The notes: generated from the letters alone by a model not told the origin. A DNA stretch of 64,000 bases from Allokutzneria sp. A3M-2-11 16 (GCF_024213555.1 NZ_JANAVO010000019.1:1-64000), one strand, 5' to 3'. Numbered from the stretch's first letter, positions 35,398-44,410 are shown. A program made the numbers and translations.

Positions 35398-36066
35398 GTG
35401 CGAGTTGTGGTGACAGGAGGGGCATCCGGCCTGGGCGCCGCGGTCGTGGCGGCCGTGCGCGAAGCGGGTGGACGGGCGTTCGTGCTGGACAAGGCCATGA
35501 GCGACACCGACTTCGTGCCGGTGGACCTCTCGGACAGCCGTGCCGCCGAAGAAGCGGTGGCAGAGGCGGCATCGCGAGCGGGCGGGCTCGACGCGGTGGT
35601 GACAGCGGCGGGGATCGACAGCTGCGGTCCGCTCAGCGGAGTGTCCACATCGGACTGGGAGCGGGTGGTCCAGGTCAACCTCTTCGGCACGGTCGCGGTG
35701 GTCCGCGCCGCGCTACCGCACCTGGAACGCAGTCAGGGCAAGGTGATCACCGTGGCCTCCACGCTGGGGCTGCGCGCACTGCCGGAGGCGACGGCCTACT
35801 GCGCGTCGAAGTTCGGCGTGGTCGGGTTCACGCGGGCCCTCGCGACGGAGCTGGCCGGTCGCGTCGGCGTGACCCTGGTGGTGCCGGGCGGAATGCGAAC
35901 CAGGTTCTTCGACGAGCGCGACGAGAAGTACCGCCCGCCGGACGAGAGCAAGCTCAACCCGCCGGAGAACGTCGCGGCGGCGATCCTGAACGCGCTCCGC
36001 CAGCCCGCGGGTTGCGAGATCAGGGAACTGGTGATCGCCCACGCCGAGGAGCCTTCCTGGCCCTGA
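35398..36066 (+). CDS. Short-chain dehydrogenase/reductase
   Basis: A 222-residue classical SDR. It has the cofactor motif TGGASGLGAAV near the N-terminus, a variant of the NNAG region (TAAGIDSCG), the catalytic Ser in TVASTLGLRA and YCASKFG with the Tyr-Lys pair. The start GTG at 35398 lies 19 bp after hldE. It could oxidise or reduce a sugar intermediate of the pathway, which is inference from position. Confidence 0.88.
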   Translation: MRVVVTGGASGLGAAVVAAVREAGGRAFVLDKAMSDTDFVPVDLSDSRAAEEAVAEAASRAGGLDAVVTAAGIDSCGPLSGVSTSDWERVVQVNLFGTVAVVRAALPHLERSQGKVITVASTLGLRALPEATAYCASKFGVVGFTRALATELAGRVGVTLVVPGGMRTRFFDERDEKYRPPDESKLNPPENVAAAILNALRQPAGCEIRELVIAHAEEPSWP

Positions 36067-36080
36067 CGTACGGTGCACGC

Positions 36081-36980
36081 ATGGCGCTTCATGTGATTGT
36101 CGGAGCCGGGCCGGTGGGTTCGGCCACGGCGCGGTTGCTCGCGGAGGCGGGGGAGCGGGTCCGCCTGCTCAGCCGGCGTGGCGGCGGCCCCGAGCACGCG
36201 GGGATCGAGCGCGTCGCGGCGGACGCGACCGCGGATCTCGATCGGCACGCGGAAGGCGCCGTCGCGCTCTACAGCTGCGCGGGCCCGGCGTACCACCGCT
36301 GGCCCGCCGAGTGGCCGCCGCTCGGCGCCTCCCTGGTGAGTGCCGCGGAGGCCACCGGCGCGGTGCTCGTCACCACCGGCAACCTGTACGGCTACGGCCA
36401 GGTCGACGTGCCGATGACCGAGGACCTGCCGCTGCGGCCGAACTCGGTGAAGGGCCAGGTCCGGGCCTCGTTGTGGGCCGCTCAGCGGGCCGCGCACGAG
36501 GCCGGTGTCATCCGCACGGCCGAGGTCCGCGGGTCGGATTACCTTGGGGCGGGCGCGCTTTCCCCGTTCAGCGCGCTGGTGCTGGCCAAGGTCGTCACGG
36601 GTCGGCGCGCGTCGATTCCCGCCGATCTGGACGCGCCGCACAGCTGGACCTACGTCGGTGACGTCGCCGAGACGCTGATCGCGGTCGCCGCCGATCCGAG
36701 CGCCTGGGGAAGGCCGTGGCACGTGCCCACCGCGCCGCCGATGTCCGTGCGCGCGCTCGCCACCCGCACCGCCGAGCTGGCCGCTGTGTCCGGGGTGCGG
36801 CTCACGAAGATGCCCGGGTTCGCGCTCCGGCTGGCCGGGCTGCTGAACCCCACCGCGCGCGAGATGCTTGAGGTGCAGTACCAGTTCCAGCGTCCGTTCG
36901 TCCTCGATTCCTCCGCCGCCGAGGACGCGTTCGGGATCAAGCCGACGCCGACCGACGACGCCCTGCGAGAAATGCTGTAG
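36081..36980 (+). CDS. NAD-dependent epimerase/dehydratase family protein
   Basis: A 299-residue extended SDR. The Rossmann start HVIVGAGPVGSATARLLAEA is followed by TTGNLYGYGQVDVPM, where the usual YxxxK Tyr region lies, and WTYVGDVAETLIAVA near the substrate domain. The Lys of the catalytic pair is not obvious, so the enzyme may be a reductase or a non-canonical epimerase. ATG at 36081 has no strong ribosome binding site. It ends the first block of the heptose locus and overlaps the convergent AraC gene by 44 bp. Confidence 0.82.
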   Translation: MALHVIVGAGPVGSATARLLAEAGERVRLLSRRGGGPEHAGIERVAADATADLDRHAEGAVALYSCAGPAYHRWPAEWPPLGASLVSAAEATGAVLVTTGNLYGYGQVDVPMTEDLPLRPNSVKGQVRASLWAAQRAAHEAGVIRTAEVRGSDYLGAGALSPFSALVLAKVVTGRRASIPADLDAPHSWTYVGDVAETLIAVAADPSAWGRPWHVPTAPPMSVRALATRTAELAAVSGVRLTKMPGFALRLAGLLNPTAREMLEVQYQFQRPFVLDSSAAEDAFGIKPTPTDDALREML

Positions 36981-37701
36981 GCGTGCGGTTGAACGTCCGG
37001 CGGAACACGTCGATGAACGCGCTGGCCGAGGACCAGCCGCAGGCATGCGCCACCGCGGTCACCGGAGTGTCCTCGGCCAACAGGACCAGGGCGTGGTGCA
37101 ACCGCAGCTGAGTGCGCCACTGCGGGAACGTGATGCCGAGATCTTCCTTGCAAAGCCGGGAAAGCGTGCGGTCGCTCGCGCCGATCTCCTTGCCCAGCTC
37201 GGCGAGTGCGCGGTTGTCCGCCGGATCTTCACGCAGGATCTCGCACAGGGCTCGCAGTCGCGAGTCTCTCGGAGCGGGCAGGTGCACCGGTTCCTGCGGT
37301 GAAACCCGCAACTGGTCGAGCAGAACCGCGCGCAGGCGACGGCGCTCCGGGCTGTCCTCGTGCGGAGCGTGGGTGTAGGCGAGGATCAGCTCGCGCAGCA
37401 GCGGTCCCACGCTCAGTACCGTCGGCTCCGTCAAGCGCAGCGGATTGTCCTTGGCGGGCAAGCCGATCAAGTGTAGTTCGAGTTCGCCGTGCGCCTCGTG
37501 GGCGTGCACGGTCCCCGCGGGCACCCAGATCGCGCGGTTCGCCGGAGCGACCCAGGAACCCGCGTCCGTCGTGATCGCCAGCACCCCGCGCGCGGCGTAG
37601 ATGATCTGGTGATCGTCGTGGCGGTGCGCGTCGATGGTCGCCCTGGACGCCAGCCGCTGCGCTCGGGTCGGCGCCGCGGGCATGTGGCGGGTTTCCGTCA
37701 T
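36937..37701 (-). CDS. AraC family transcriptional regulator
   Basis: A 254-residue regulator. An N-terminal cupin (residues 20-100) contains AHRHDDHQIIYAARGVLAIT. A C-terminal double helix-turn-helix (about 150-248) has ELGKEIGASDRTLSRLCKED and VAHACGWSSASAFIDVFRRT. This arrangement matches regulators of adjacent efflux genes, and the divergent MFS transporter starts 54 bp away. The C-terminus overlaps the epimerase gene on the opposite strand. Confidence 0.92.
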   Translation of the reverse strand: MTETRHMPAAPTRAQRLASRATIDAHRHDDHQIIYAARGVLAITTDAGSWVAPANRAIWVPAGTVHAHEAHGELELHLIGLPAKDNPLRLTEPTVLSVGPLLRELILAYTHAPHEDSPERRRLRAVLLDQLRVSPQEPVHLPAPRDSRLRALCEILREDPADNRALAELGKEIGASDRTLSRLCKEDLGITFPQWRTQLRLHHALVLLAEDTPVTAVAHACGWSSASAFIDVFRRTFNRTPTAFLAGRRRSASA

Positions 37702-37755
37702 TTATTGGCAGTTTATCGAAAGCGCGCCACCGCTGTCCTTGGTTCCGTTGACGTC

Positions 37756-38856
37756 GTGAAACCCGTCATCCGGCTCGCGATCAGCCATGCCTGCGTGGAC
37801 GTCTACCAGGGCTCCGTCGCCGCGCTCGTCCCGTTCTTCGTTCTTGAGCGGTCCTACACCTACGCCGCCGTCTCCGGAGTCGTGCTCGCCGCGTCACTGC
37901 TGTCGTCCGTGGCCCAGCCGTTGTTCGGCATGCTCACCGACCGCTGGGCGCTACCGTGGCTGCTCCCCGCGAGCACCCTGTTCGGCGGTGTCGGGATCGC
38001 CCTGAGCGGCGTCTCCGGTTCGTACCCCTTGACGCTGTTCTTCGTTGCGCTGTCCGGCATCGGCGTCGCCGCCTACCACCCCGAGTCCGCCCGCCTCGCC
38101 CGCATCGCGGCGCGCGGCAGCCACACCGGGATGGGATGGTTCTCGCTCGGCGGCAACATCGGCTTCGCCCTCGCGCCCCTCATGGTCGCACTTGTCGTGG
38201 CCCCCTTGGGTTTGCGCTTCACCCCGCTGCTCGTGCTGCCCGCGCTCGTCGGGAGCGTGCTGTGCTTGCCCGTTCTGGGCCGCGGTGCTCTCCCCGCTCG
38301 TATTGTTGTGGCCGGACAGGACGATCCGGCTTCGTTCGTACGGCTCTCGTTGGCCGTGGCCTGTCGGTCCATCACGTTCGTCGGGCTGAGCACGTTCATC
38401 TCGCTGTACGCACAGCCGCGTTTCGGGGTGGCCGGAGGTGCCGTCGCGCTGTTCGTGCTCTACCTCGGCGGGGCGGTGGGTACCGTGCTGGGCGGTCGCC
38501 TGGCCTCGCATTGGGACCGGGTTGTCGTTGTGCGGTGGTCGTACTTGGTTACCGTCGTCGCTGTTGCCGGGATTGTGTTCACGCCTTGGCTTTATGTGTT
38601 CGTGGCTTTGGCTTCTGTGGGGTTGTATGTGCCGTTCTCGTTGCAGGTGACGTTGGGGCAGGATTACTTGCCTTCTCGTGTTGGTACTGCTAGTGGGATT
38701 ACGTTGGGGTTGACTGTGAGTATTGGTGGGGTGGCCAGTCCGGTTATTGGGGGGATTGCGGATTTGTGGTCGCTTCAGGTGGCGTTGGGGTTGCTTGTTG
38801 TGATGCCTGGGGTGGCTTGGGGGGTGGTTCGGGGGTTAGTGGAGCCTCGGGGTTGA
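37756..38856 (+). CDS. MFS transporter (fosmidomycin-resistance-like)
   Basis: A 366-residue transporter with about twelve helices. It begins VKPVIRLAISHACVDVYQGS, close to the start of Fsr-type efflux proteins, and carries GMLTDRWALPWLLP and GVAAYHPESARLARIA. The AraC regulator divides a 54-bp intergenic region with it. Codon use changes along the gene: up to about 38300 third positions are mostly G or C, then T replaces C increasingly, so that the last 250 bases are G/T-rich on the coding strand. The gene ends seven bases before the 17-bp repeat array beside repeat A4. The protein sequence itself looks undisturbed. Confidence 0.88.
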   Translation: MKPVIRLAISHACVDVYQGSVAALVPFFVLERSYTYAAVSGVVLAASLLSSVAQPLFGMLTDRWALPWLLPASTLFGGVGIALSGVSGSYPLTLFFVALSGIGVAAYHPESARLARIAARGSHTGMGWFSLGGNIGFALAPLMVALVVAPLGLRFTPLLVLPALVGSVLCLPVLGRGALPARIVVAGQDDPASFVRLSLAVACRSITFVGLSTFISLYAQPRFGVAGGAVALFVLYLGGAVGTVLGGRLASHWDRVVVVRWSYLVTVVAVAGIVFTPWLYVFVALASVGLYVPFSLQVTLGQDYLPSRVGTASGITLGLTVSIGGVASPVIGGIADLWSLQVALGLLVVMPGVAWGVVRGLVEPRG

Positions 38857-38862
38857 GTTTGT

Positions 38863-38896
38863 GGGCTGGGCTTCCGGCGGGGCTGGGCTTCCGGCT
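38863..38896. repeat. 17-bp tandem repeat, two units
   Basis: GGGCTGGGCTTCCGGCG at 38863-38879 is followed by GGGCTGGGCTTCCGGCT at 38880-38896. This is the reverse complement of the unit found 3.4 times at 49-106, with one change. It borders copy A4 on the side facing the MFS gene. Confidence 0.88.
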
Positions 38897-38915
38897 TGCG
38901 TCGGTACCAGCGTGG

Positions 38916-39030
38916 GGTCGGCTTGACCTGGGGGCCCCTTGCGCGTGCCCTTGGGCCTCTCGGGGGCACGGGATGAAACCCCGGCCCTCGCGGAAAGCGT
39001 ATGGCACGCGCACCCCAGGTAAAGCCGACC
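38916..39030 (+). repeat. Dispersed repeat family A, copy A4
   Basis: A 115-bp palindrome almost identical to A2. Arms GGTCGGCTTGACCTGGGG and CCCCAGGTAAAGCCGACC enclose GCGCGTGCC and GGCACGCGC. It has the same orientation as A2 and lies 116 bp before the second DUF222-HNH gene. No inverted partner is found after that gene (checked to about 40480). Confidence 0.9.
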
Positions 39031-39145
39031 CATTCTCGTTGGCGGCTTGCTGTTTCGTGGGGGTTGCGTTTTCGGGCTTTTCGGGCGCCTGGGAATTCAC
39101 TCCGTAGAGCCATGATCGACTATTATTGTGCGATAGAATAGGGAC

Positions 39146-40264
39146 ATGTTCCCTGTAGATCCCGACCATAAACTGATGGTCTCCTTCACCGCGATGGGGA
39201 AAGCGTCGGCGGACTTCGCGGTCGTGCTGATGGAGTATGTCGCTCAGCTTGAACTATGTGATCGTGAGTTCGCCGAAGAAATCCTCATGCGACTACTAGC
39301 GGTCTCGAAGACGAAGGCCGCCCGACTGTTGCAACGCGCAGAGGATTTGACCGGTCGCCCTGTGGTGTTGCGGGCGCTGGCCGAAGGCCGCGTCGACGAG
39401 GGGAAAGCGTTGATGATCGTCGACCTGCTCTCCACCCTCACCGCCGTGCACGCCGCGATCGCCGAGCAGGACTTCCTCGCCTTTGCCGAAACCCACGACT
39501 ACACCGCGACACGTCGGCATGCGGTCCGGTTCATCGACAAGCTGGACCCGAAGGCCGCTGAGCGTCGCCATAAGGAGAAGCGCAAGGCTAGGTTGGTGGA
39601 GAAGATTCCCCAAGACGACGGCATGTGCCTACTGAGGATGTTCTTCCCCGCCCTGCAAGCCTCCCTGATCTACGACCGGATCGACCGCATCGCCAGAGCC
39701 CTACCCAAGGATCACCGGACGTTGGATCAGAAGCGTGCCGATGTGACGATGGATCTGTTGATGGGTAAGGAAACCGGCGCACCCCAAGGCCAGGTCACCG
39801 TCTACCTCACGATGCCTATGGGCTCCTTCCTCGGCCTCGACAACGAGCCCGCCATGCTCCACGGCTACGGACCGTTGCCCGCGAAGATCGCCCGGGATGT
39901 GGCGGCGAACGGGATCTGGAAGCGCATCCTGACCGACCCGGTTACCGGGATAGCCGAGGACGTGACGACGTATCGGCCGTCTGCGAAGCAGCGGGAGTTG
40001 ATCCACGCCCGCTACCCCACCTGCACCGCCATCGGCTGCAACAGGCCCGCACACCGCTGCGACCTGGACCACTGCTGCCCCTTCGACGGCACGAACACCA
40101 CCATCACCAACCTCCGCCCGAAGTGCAGGCGCCACCACCGGATGAAGCACGAATCCAACTGGAAGTGCGAGAACCTGCCGGACGGGCGGCATGTGTGGAC
40201 GACACCGAACGGCAAGACCGCCGAAACGGAAGCGGAACCGATCGCGGAACCGGCACCCTTCTGA
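39146..40264 (+). CDS. DUF222 and HNH endonuclease domain protein (REP13E12-type), copy 2
   Basis: A 372-residue protein with an N-terminal DUF222 helical region (about 15-270). Its HNH domain has CTAIGCNRPAHRCDLDHCC, TITNLRPKCRRHHRMKH, with intact Cys pairs and His residues. It is a different subfamily from copy 1, with no extended identity, yet it sits behind the same type of family A repeat. The ATG at 39146 lacks an obvious ribosome binding site, so a start a few codons later (VSFTAMGK region) is possible. It lies between the two blocks of the heptose locus. Confidence 0.9.
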   Translation: MFPVDPDHKLMVSFTAMGKASADFAVVLMEYVAQLELCDREFAEEILMRLLAVSKTKAARLLQRAEDLTGRPVVLRALAEGRVDEGKALMIVDLLSTLTAVHAAIAEQDFLAFAETHDYTATRRHAVRFIDKLDPKAAERRHKEKRKARLVEKIPQDDGMCLLRMFFPALQASLIYDRIDRIARALPKDHRTLDQKRADVTMDLLMGKETGAPQGQVTVYLTMPMGSFLGLDNEPAMLHGYGPLPAKIARDVAANGIWKRILTDPVTGIAEDVTTYRPSAKQRELIHARYPTCTAIGCNRPAHRCDLDHCCPFDGTNTTITNLRPKCRRHHRMKHESNWKCENLPDGRHVWTTPNGKTAETEAEPIAEPAPF

Positions 40265-40310
40265 GCGGATTCCTTGTGGGACAAGGGACTCGTCCCCCGG
40301 GCCGGATGAC

Positions 40311-40480
40311 CACGAGGGTGCGCGATATCGCTGGAGCCGAAGGGAAATCTACGAAAGCCGGTTACTCGGACATGCAGGCGTTCGTCGACGACACCAAACT
40401 GCTTCACCGAAGCCGACGATGCCCTGCTGTGGCTCCGCGAGGGAGACGAGCTGCTTCGGGAGTGGGCTGAACAGAACTCA
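40311..40480 (+). other. Possible small gene remnant
   Basis: Between the HNH gene and the convergent GT9 gene, two adjoining frames read DIAGAEGKSTKAGYSDMQAF, then TEADDALLWLREGDELLREW. A one-base shift would join them. The sequence looks protein-like but too short to classify. The rest of 40265-40477 shows nothing recognisable. Confidence 0.25.
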
Positions 40481-41494
40481 AGGTGCGGGCAAGCGGGACA
40501 GCACGTCGGCGAGGACCTCGGCCACGGGGACATCGGCGACGAGGGAAGCGTCGTGCTCGCACCGGCCCAAGTCGTGGCGGGTGCAGTCGGTGCCGCAGAC
40601 GGGGCAGCGAGAGGTCCACGAGATGTGCACGCCGTGCCGCGACCGCCCCGCCGGGCCCGCATTGATGACGTTGCCCATCCAGTAGATCGACACGGTCTGC
40701 GTCCCCACGGCGTGCGCGAGGTGGCGGGGGCCGCTGTCGTTGGCGACGACGACGGCACTGCTCGCGAGGACTCCGACGAGGCCGGACATGCTGAGGCCGG
40801 TCAACGTGCGGGCGGGGAGCCCTTCCAGCAAAGGGTGCTCCGACTCGGTGCCGATCACGACGACCCCGGCGCGCGAGCCGAGAGCGGTGATCAGCTCAGC
40901 GAAATGGGGCCAGCGGCGGCGGGGGTCGGTGGCTCCGGGGTGGACGGTCACTACAGGATGGGGGAGCCCGGACAAGTGAGCCGCAGCCTCGGTGAGATCG
41001 GCCTCGGTGACGGCGAGGGACGGCTCCAAGGCGGCGACGGGAGCACCGGCGAAACCCGCCACCTCAAGCCAGCGCATGGTCTCGTTCTGGAAGTACGTGA
41101 ACGGTACGGGCCGGTCGAGGGCGACGGCGTCGGAGGTGTTCGGGCCGACAGTGCAGCGCGCGCCGAGCCGTCGCAGGAACGGGTTGGACCACCTGCCGCC
41201 GCCGTGCAGCTGGACGGCGAGGTCGAAAGGGGGCAGCGAAGCGAAGAACTCGCCCTCGGACTCCGGGGAAGGCAGGACGAGCACCTCGCTGACCGGGCCG
41301 GGGCGGTTGGCGAGGAGGTCGCGGTGCAGCGCGGTGCCCACGAGAGTGATCTCCGCGTCGGGGTAGGCCAGGGCGAGGGACTCGATGGCGGGCATGGCGA
41401 AGAACAGGTCGCCGAGTCCACCGCCGCGCAGCACGGCGATCCGCCGCACGTCCGGAACAGGGGCGCACAGAGGTCCCAGGGTGACGTCGGGCAT
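40478..41494 (-). CDS. GT9 family glycosyltransferase
   Basis: A 338-residue GT-B heptosyltransferase-like enzyme. RRIAVLRGGGLGDLFFAMPA is the classic GT9 N-terminus. VVTVHPGATDPRRRWPHFAE, then VVVANDSGPRHLAHAVGTQT, form the donor site, and SRCPVCGTDCTRHDLGRCEH is the Cys-rich segment seen in many GT9 proteins. The ATG at 41494 follows AAGGGAAA. It is divergent from the aldehyde dehydrogenase gene with 70 bp between and belongs to the second block of the heptose locus. The longer minus frame upstream is antisense to the dehydrogenase. Confidence 0.9.
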   Translation of the reverse strand: MPDVTLGPLCAPVPDVRRIAVLRGGGLGDLFFAMPAIESLALAYPDAEITLVGTALHRDLLANRPGPVSEVLVLPSPESEGEFFASLPPFDLAVQLHGGGRWSNPFLRRLGARCTVGPNTSDAVALDRPVPFTYFQNETMRWLEVAGFAGAPVAALEPSLAVTEADLTEAAAHLSGLPHPVVTVHPGATDPRRRWPHFAELITALGSRAGVVVIGTESEHPLLEGLPARTLTGLSMSGLVGVLASSAVVVANDSGPRHLAHAVGTQTVSIYWMGNVINAGPAGRSRHGVHISWTSRCPVCGTDCTRHDLGRCEHDASLVADVPVAEVLADVLSRLPAP

Positions 41495-41564
41495 GTTCTC
41501 GATTTCCCTTGGTGAACGGCGGCAAACGAAGTGTTCGCGGCGAACTGCGGGGTATTCCGGCCGC

Positions 41565-42935
41565 ATGACCGACGTGGTGCACGCCAGGGTGATCGAGATC
41601 CGCAGCCCCGAAGACGGTTCGCCCGTGTGGGAGCTGCCGATGGCCTCTGAGAAAGATGTTTCGGACGCCTGCGCCGCTGCCAGGAGCGCGTTTCCGGGGT
41701 GGGCGCGCACCTCCGCCGCCGAGCGCGGGGCAGCCCTGCACGCCGCCGCGGCGCACCTGAGGGACCGCGCGGACGACCTGGCCCGGCTCAACCACGAAGA
41801 AACGGGGCGGGACACGGCAGAAGCCCGCGAAGGAGTCCTGGCCGGAGCCTCGACCCTGGTCCAGTACGCCGAGCTGGGGCCGCTGCACCGGGGCCGCAGC
41901 CTGCTGGGCGCGCACCAGGCGGTCGACATGATGGTGCCGGAACCGCGCGGCGTGGTCATCGCGCTCACGCCGTGGAACGACCCGGTCGCGGTGTCGTGCG
42001 GGCTGATCGGCGCGGCGCTGGTCACGGGCAACGTGGTGATCCACAAGCCCAGTGAGCGGTGTCCGCGCACGGGCCTGGTGCTCGGCGAAGTCCTCGGTGC
42101 CCACGTGCCGGACGGCGTGATGCGGACGCTGATGGGGGACGGCGACGTGGGCGCGCGGCTCGTGCTCAACTCGGACGCGGACGTGATCGCGCATGTCGGC
42201 AGCACGGCGACGGGCCACGCGATCGCCGAAGCCGCCGCGCGCACCGGGTCGAAGACCCTGCTGGAGAACGGCGGCAACGACCCGCTGCTGATCGACTCCG
42301 ACGTGGACCCGGAGTGGGCGGCGGAACAGGCCGCGCTCGGCGCGTTCGCGAACTGCGGCCAGATCTGCACATCCGTCGAACGGATCTACGTCCACCAGGA
42401 CATCGCGCGGCCGTTCATCACCGCCTTGACCCGGCTCGCGGTGGACACGAAGCTGCCGCCGCTGGTGGACCGGCGACACCGCGACCACGTGCACGGCCAC
42501 GTGATGGAAGCTTTGGCACGCGGGGCGGAACGCGTTGCTGGAGGGGAAATCCCGTCCGGTGCGGGGGCGCAGTACCCGGCGACGGTGCTCACCGGATGCG
42601 AGCCCGGCATGGCGGTGCTCGCCGAGGAAACCTTCGGGCCCGTCGCGCCGGTGCGCGTGGTCCGGGACTTCGAGCAGGGCCTTGCCGAAGCCGCGTCCGG
42701 GCCGTACGGGCTCGCGGCGACTGTGCTCACGGATTCGGCCGAGCACGCACAGCGCGCGTGGCGGGAACTGCCCGTCGGCACGGTCAAGGTGAACGCCGTG
42801 TTCGGCGGTGCGCCCGGGGGAGCCGCCCAGCCGCGCGGGGCGAGCGGGACCGGCTACGGCTACGGGCCCGAACTGCTCGACGAGATGACCACCACGAAGG
42901 TTCTGCACATGGCGATCGCCGGAGGCCGTAGATGA
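41565..42935 (+). CDS. Aldehyde dehydrogenase family protein
   Basis: A 456-residue NAD(P)-dependent dehydrogenase. The catalytic Cys is C268 in FANCGQICTS and the general base is E234 in LLENGGNDPL. ALTPWNDPVAV is the usual N169-type region, and EETFGPVAPV is present near the C-terminus. It overlaps the second HldE-like gene by 4 bp, so an aldehyde or lactaldehyde derived from sugar metabolism is a reasonable substrate (inference). The ATG at 41565 has no strong ribosome binding site; the transcript may be leaderless. Confidence 0.9.
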   Translation: MTDVVHARVIEIRSPEDGSPVWELPMASEKDVSDACAAARSAFPGWARTSAAERGAALHAAAAHLRDRADDLARLNHEETGRDTAEAREGVLAGASTLVQYAELGPLHRGRSLLGAHQAVDMMVPEPRGVVIALTPWNDPVAVSCGLIGAALVTGNVVIHKPSERCPRTGLVLGEVLGAHVPDGVMRTLMGDGDVGARLVLNSDADVIAHVGSTATGHAIAEAAARTGSKTLLENGGNDPLLIDSDVDPEWAAEQAALGAFANCGQICTSVERIYVHQDIARPFITALTRLAVDTKLPPLVDRRHRDHVHGHVMEALARGAERVAGGEIPSGAGAQYPATVLTGCEPGMAVLAEETFGPVAPVRVVRDFEQGLAEAASGPYGLAATVLTDSAEHAQRAWRELPVGTVKVNAVFGGAPGGAAQPRGASGTGYGYGPELLDEMTTTKVLHMAIAGGRR

Positions 42936-44410
42936 GCAATCCCCGCGCACTCACGCCGGAACTGCCCCGGTCGCTCGCGGCGCGCCGTCCCCGGATCGCG
43001 GTGATCGGCGACGCCCTGCTCGACGGGTGGATGACGGGAAGCTGCAACCGGCTCTGCCGCGAAGCCCCCGCGCCCGTCGTCGATGTGTCCAAAGAGGACT
43101 TCGTGCCCGGCGGGGCGGCGAACACTGCGGTGAACCTGGCGGCGCTCGGCGCGGAAAGCCTTATGGTGACGGCGGTCGGGGATGACATTCCGGGTGATCG
43201 GCTCGTGGCATCGCTGCGGAGCGCGGGTGTGCGCACCGAACAGGTCGTCCGCGCGCCGGGCCGGATCACCACCACGAAACGCCGGATCATCGCGGGTGAT
43301 CAGCTGATGCTGCGCTTCGACGACGGTGACCGCGGTCCGCTCGCACCGGACGTCTCGGCGCGGTTGGCCTACTCGGTGAGCTGCGCGGTTGCCGGGATCG
43401 ACGCGGTGCTGGTCTGCGACTACGGGATCGGCGTGCTCGGGTCGGAGGTCATCGAGGCGATCAAGGCCGTGCGCGACAGCATCCCGCTGCTCGTCGTCGA
43501 CGCGCATTCCTTGTCGCGTTGGCAAGAGTTGAAGCCGGATGTCGTGACGCCCAACGCGAACGAGATCGCCACGTTGCTCGGTGCCGCGCTTCCCGCGGAG
43601 GCGTCTGGCCGCTTGTCGGTGCTCGAACGCGAACGCGGCAAGCTCGCCAAGCTGACCGGCTCGCGCGCGATGATGGCCACGCTCGACCGCGACGGAGCCG
43701 TCCTGTTCGACGGTGACGAGCCGCCCCACCGCACCTGGGCGCGCCCGGCCCCGGACAACTTCACGGCGGGCGCGGGAGACACTTTCGTTGCGGCACTGAC
43801 GATCGCAGCCGCAGCTGGTGTCCCGCTCAGCACCGCGGCGGAGCTCGCGCAGGCCGCCGCCGATGTCGTGGTGCACCGGCCCGGAACGGCGGTCTGCTCG
43901 TGGGCCGAACTCGCCGAACGCCTTGGCAGCGACCAAGGTGCGCTCTCCGAACCGCGTCAGCTGGCGAAGGCGGTGGAGGAACACCGCGCGGCCGGGCGGC
44001 GGATCGTGTTCACCAACGGGTGCTTCGACGTGCTCCACCGCGGTCATGTCGCCTACCTCAACCAGGCGAAGCGGCTGGGGGACGTGCTCATCGTGGCCCT
44101 CAACTCCGACAAGGGAGTCCGGCGGCTCAAAGGACCCGAGCGCCCGGTCAACACCGAATCCGACCGCGCCGCGGTGGTGGCAGCACTGTCCTGTGTGGAC
44201 CATGTGGTGCTCTTCGACGACGACACCCCGGCCGAGCTGCTACGCGCGCTACGGCCCGAGGTGTACGCGAAGGGTGGCGACTACACGCCGGACATGCTGC
44301 CGGAGACTCCGATCGTGCGCGCGCTCGGCGGTGAGGTGCACATCCTCGACTACCTCTCCGACCACTCCACCACGGCCGTGATCGACCGCATCCGGACCGG
44401 TTCGTCATGA
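42932..44410 (+). CDS. Bifunctional heptose kinase/nucleotidyltransferase (HldE-like), copy 2
   Basis: A 492-residue fusion with an N-terminal PfkB kinase (1-335), which includes FVPGGAANTAVNLAALGA and the catalytic TAGAGDTFVAAL. The C-terminal nucleotidyltransferase (about 345-492) contains TNGCFDVLHRGHVAYLNQAK and YAKGGDYTPDMLPETPIV. Its closest pattern is canonical HldE/RfaE, more so than copy 1, which is shorter and lacks a standard kinase C-terminal motif spacing. Whether both copies make the same nucleotide sugar cannot be told. It overlaps the dehydrogenase and GT2 genes by 4 bp each. Confidence 0.92.
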   Translation: MSNPRALTPELPRSLAARRPRIAVIGDALLDGWMTGSCNRLCREAPAPVVDVSKEDFVPGGAANTAVNLAALGAESLMVTAVGDDIPGDRLVASLRSAGVRTEQVVRAPGRITTTKRRIIAGDQLMLRFDDGDRGPLAPDVSARLAYSVSCAVAGIDAVLVCDYGIGVLGSEVIEAIKAVRDSIPLLVVDAHSLSRWQELKPDVVTPNANEIATLLGAALPAEASGRLSVLERERGKLAKLTGSRAMMATLDRDGAVLFDGDEPPHRTWARPAPDNFTAGAGDTFVAALTIAAAAGVPLSTAAELAQAAADVVVHRPGTAVCSWAELAERLGSDQGALSEPRQLAKAVEEHRAAGRRIVFTNGCFDVLHRGHVAYLNQAKRLGDVLIVALNSDKGVRRLKGPERPVNTESDRAAVVAALSCVDHVVLFDDDTPAELLRALRPEVYAKGGDYTPDMLPETPIVRALGGEVHILDYLSDHSTTAVIDRIRTGSS

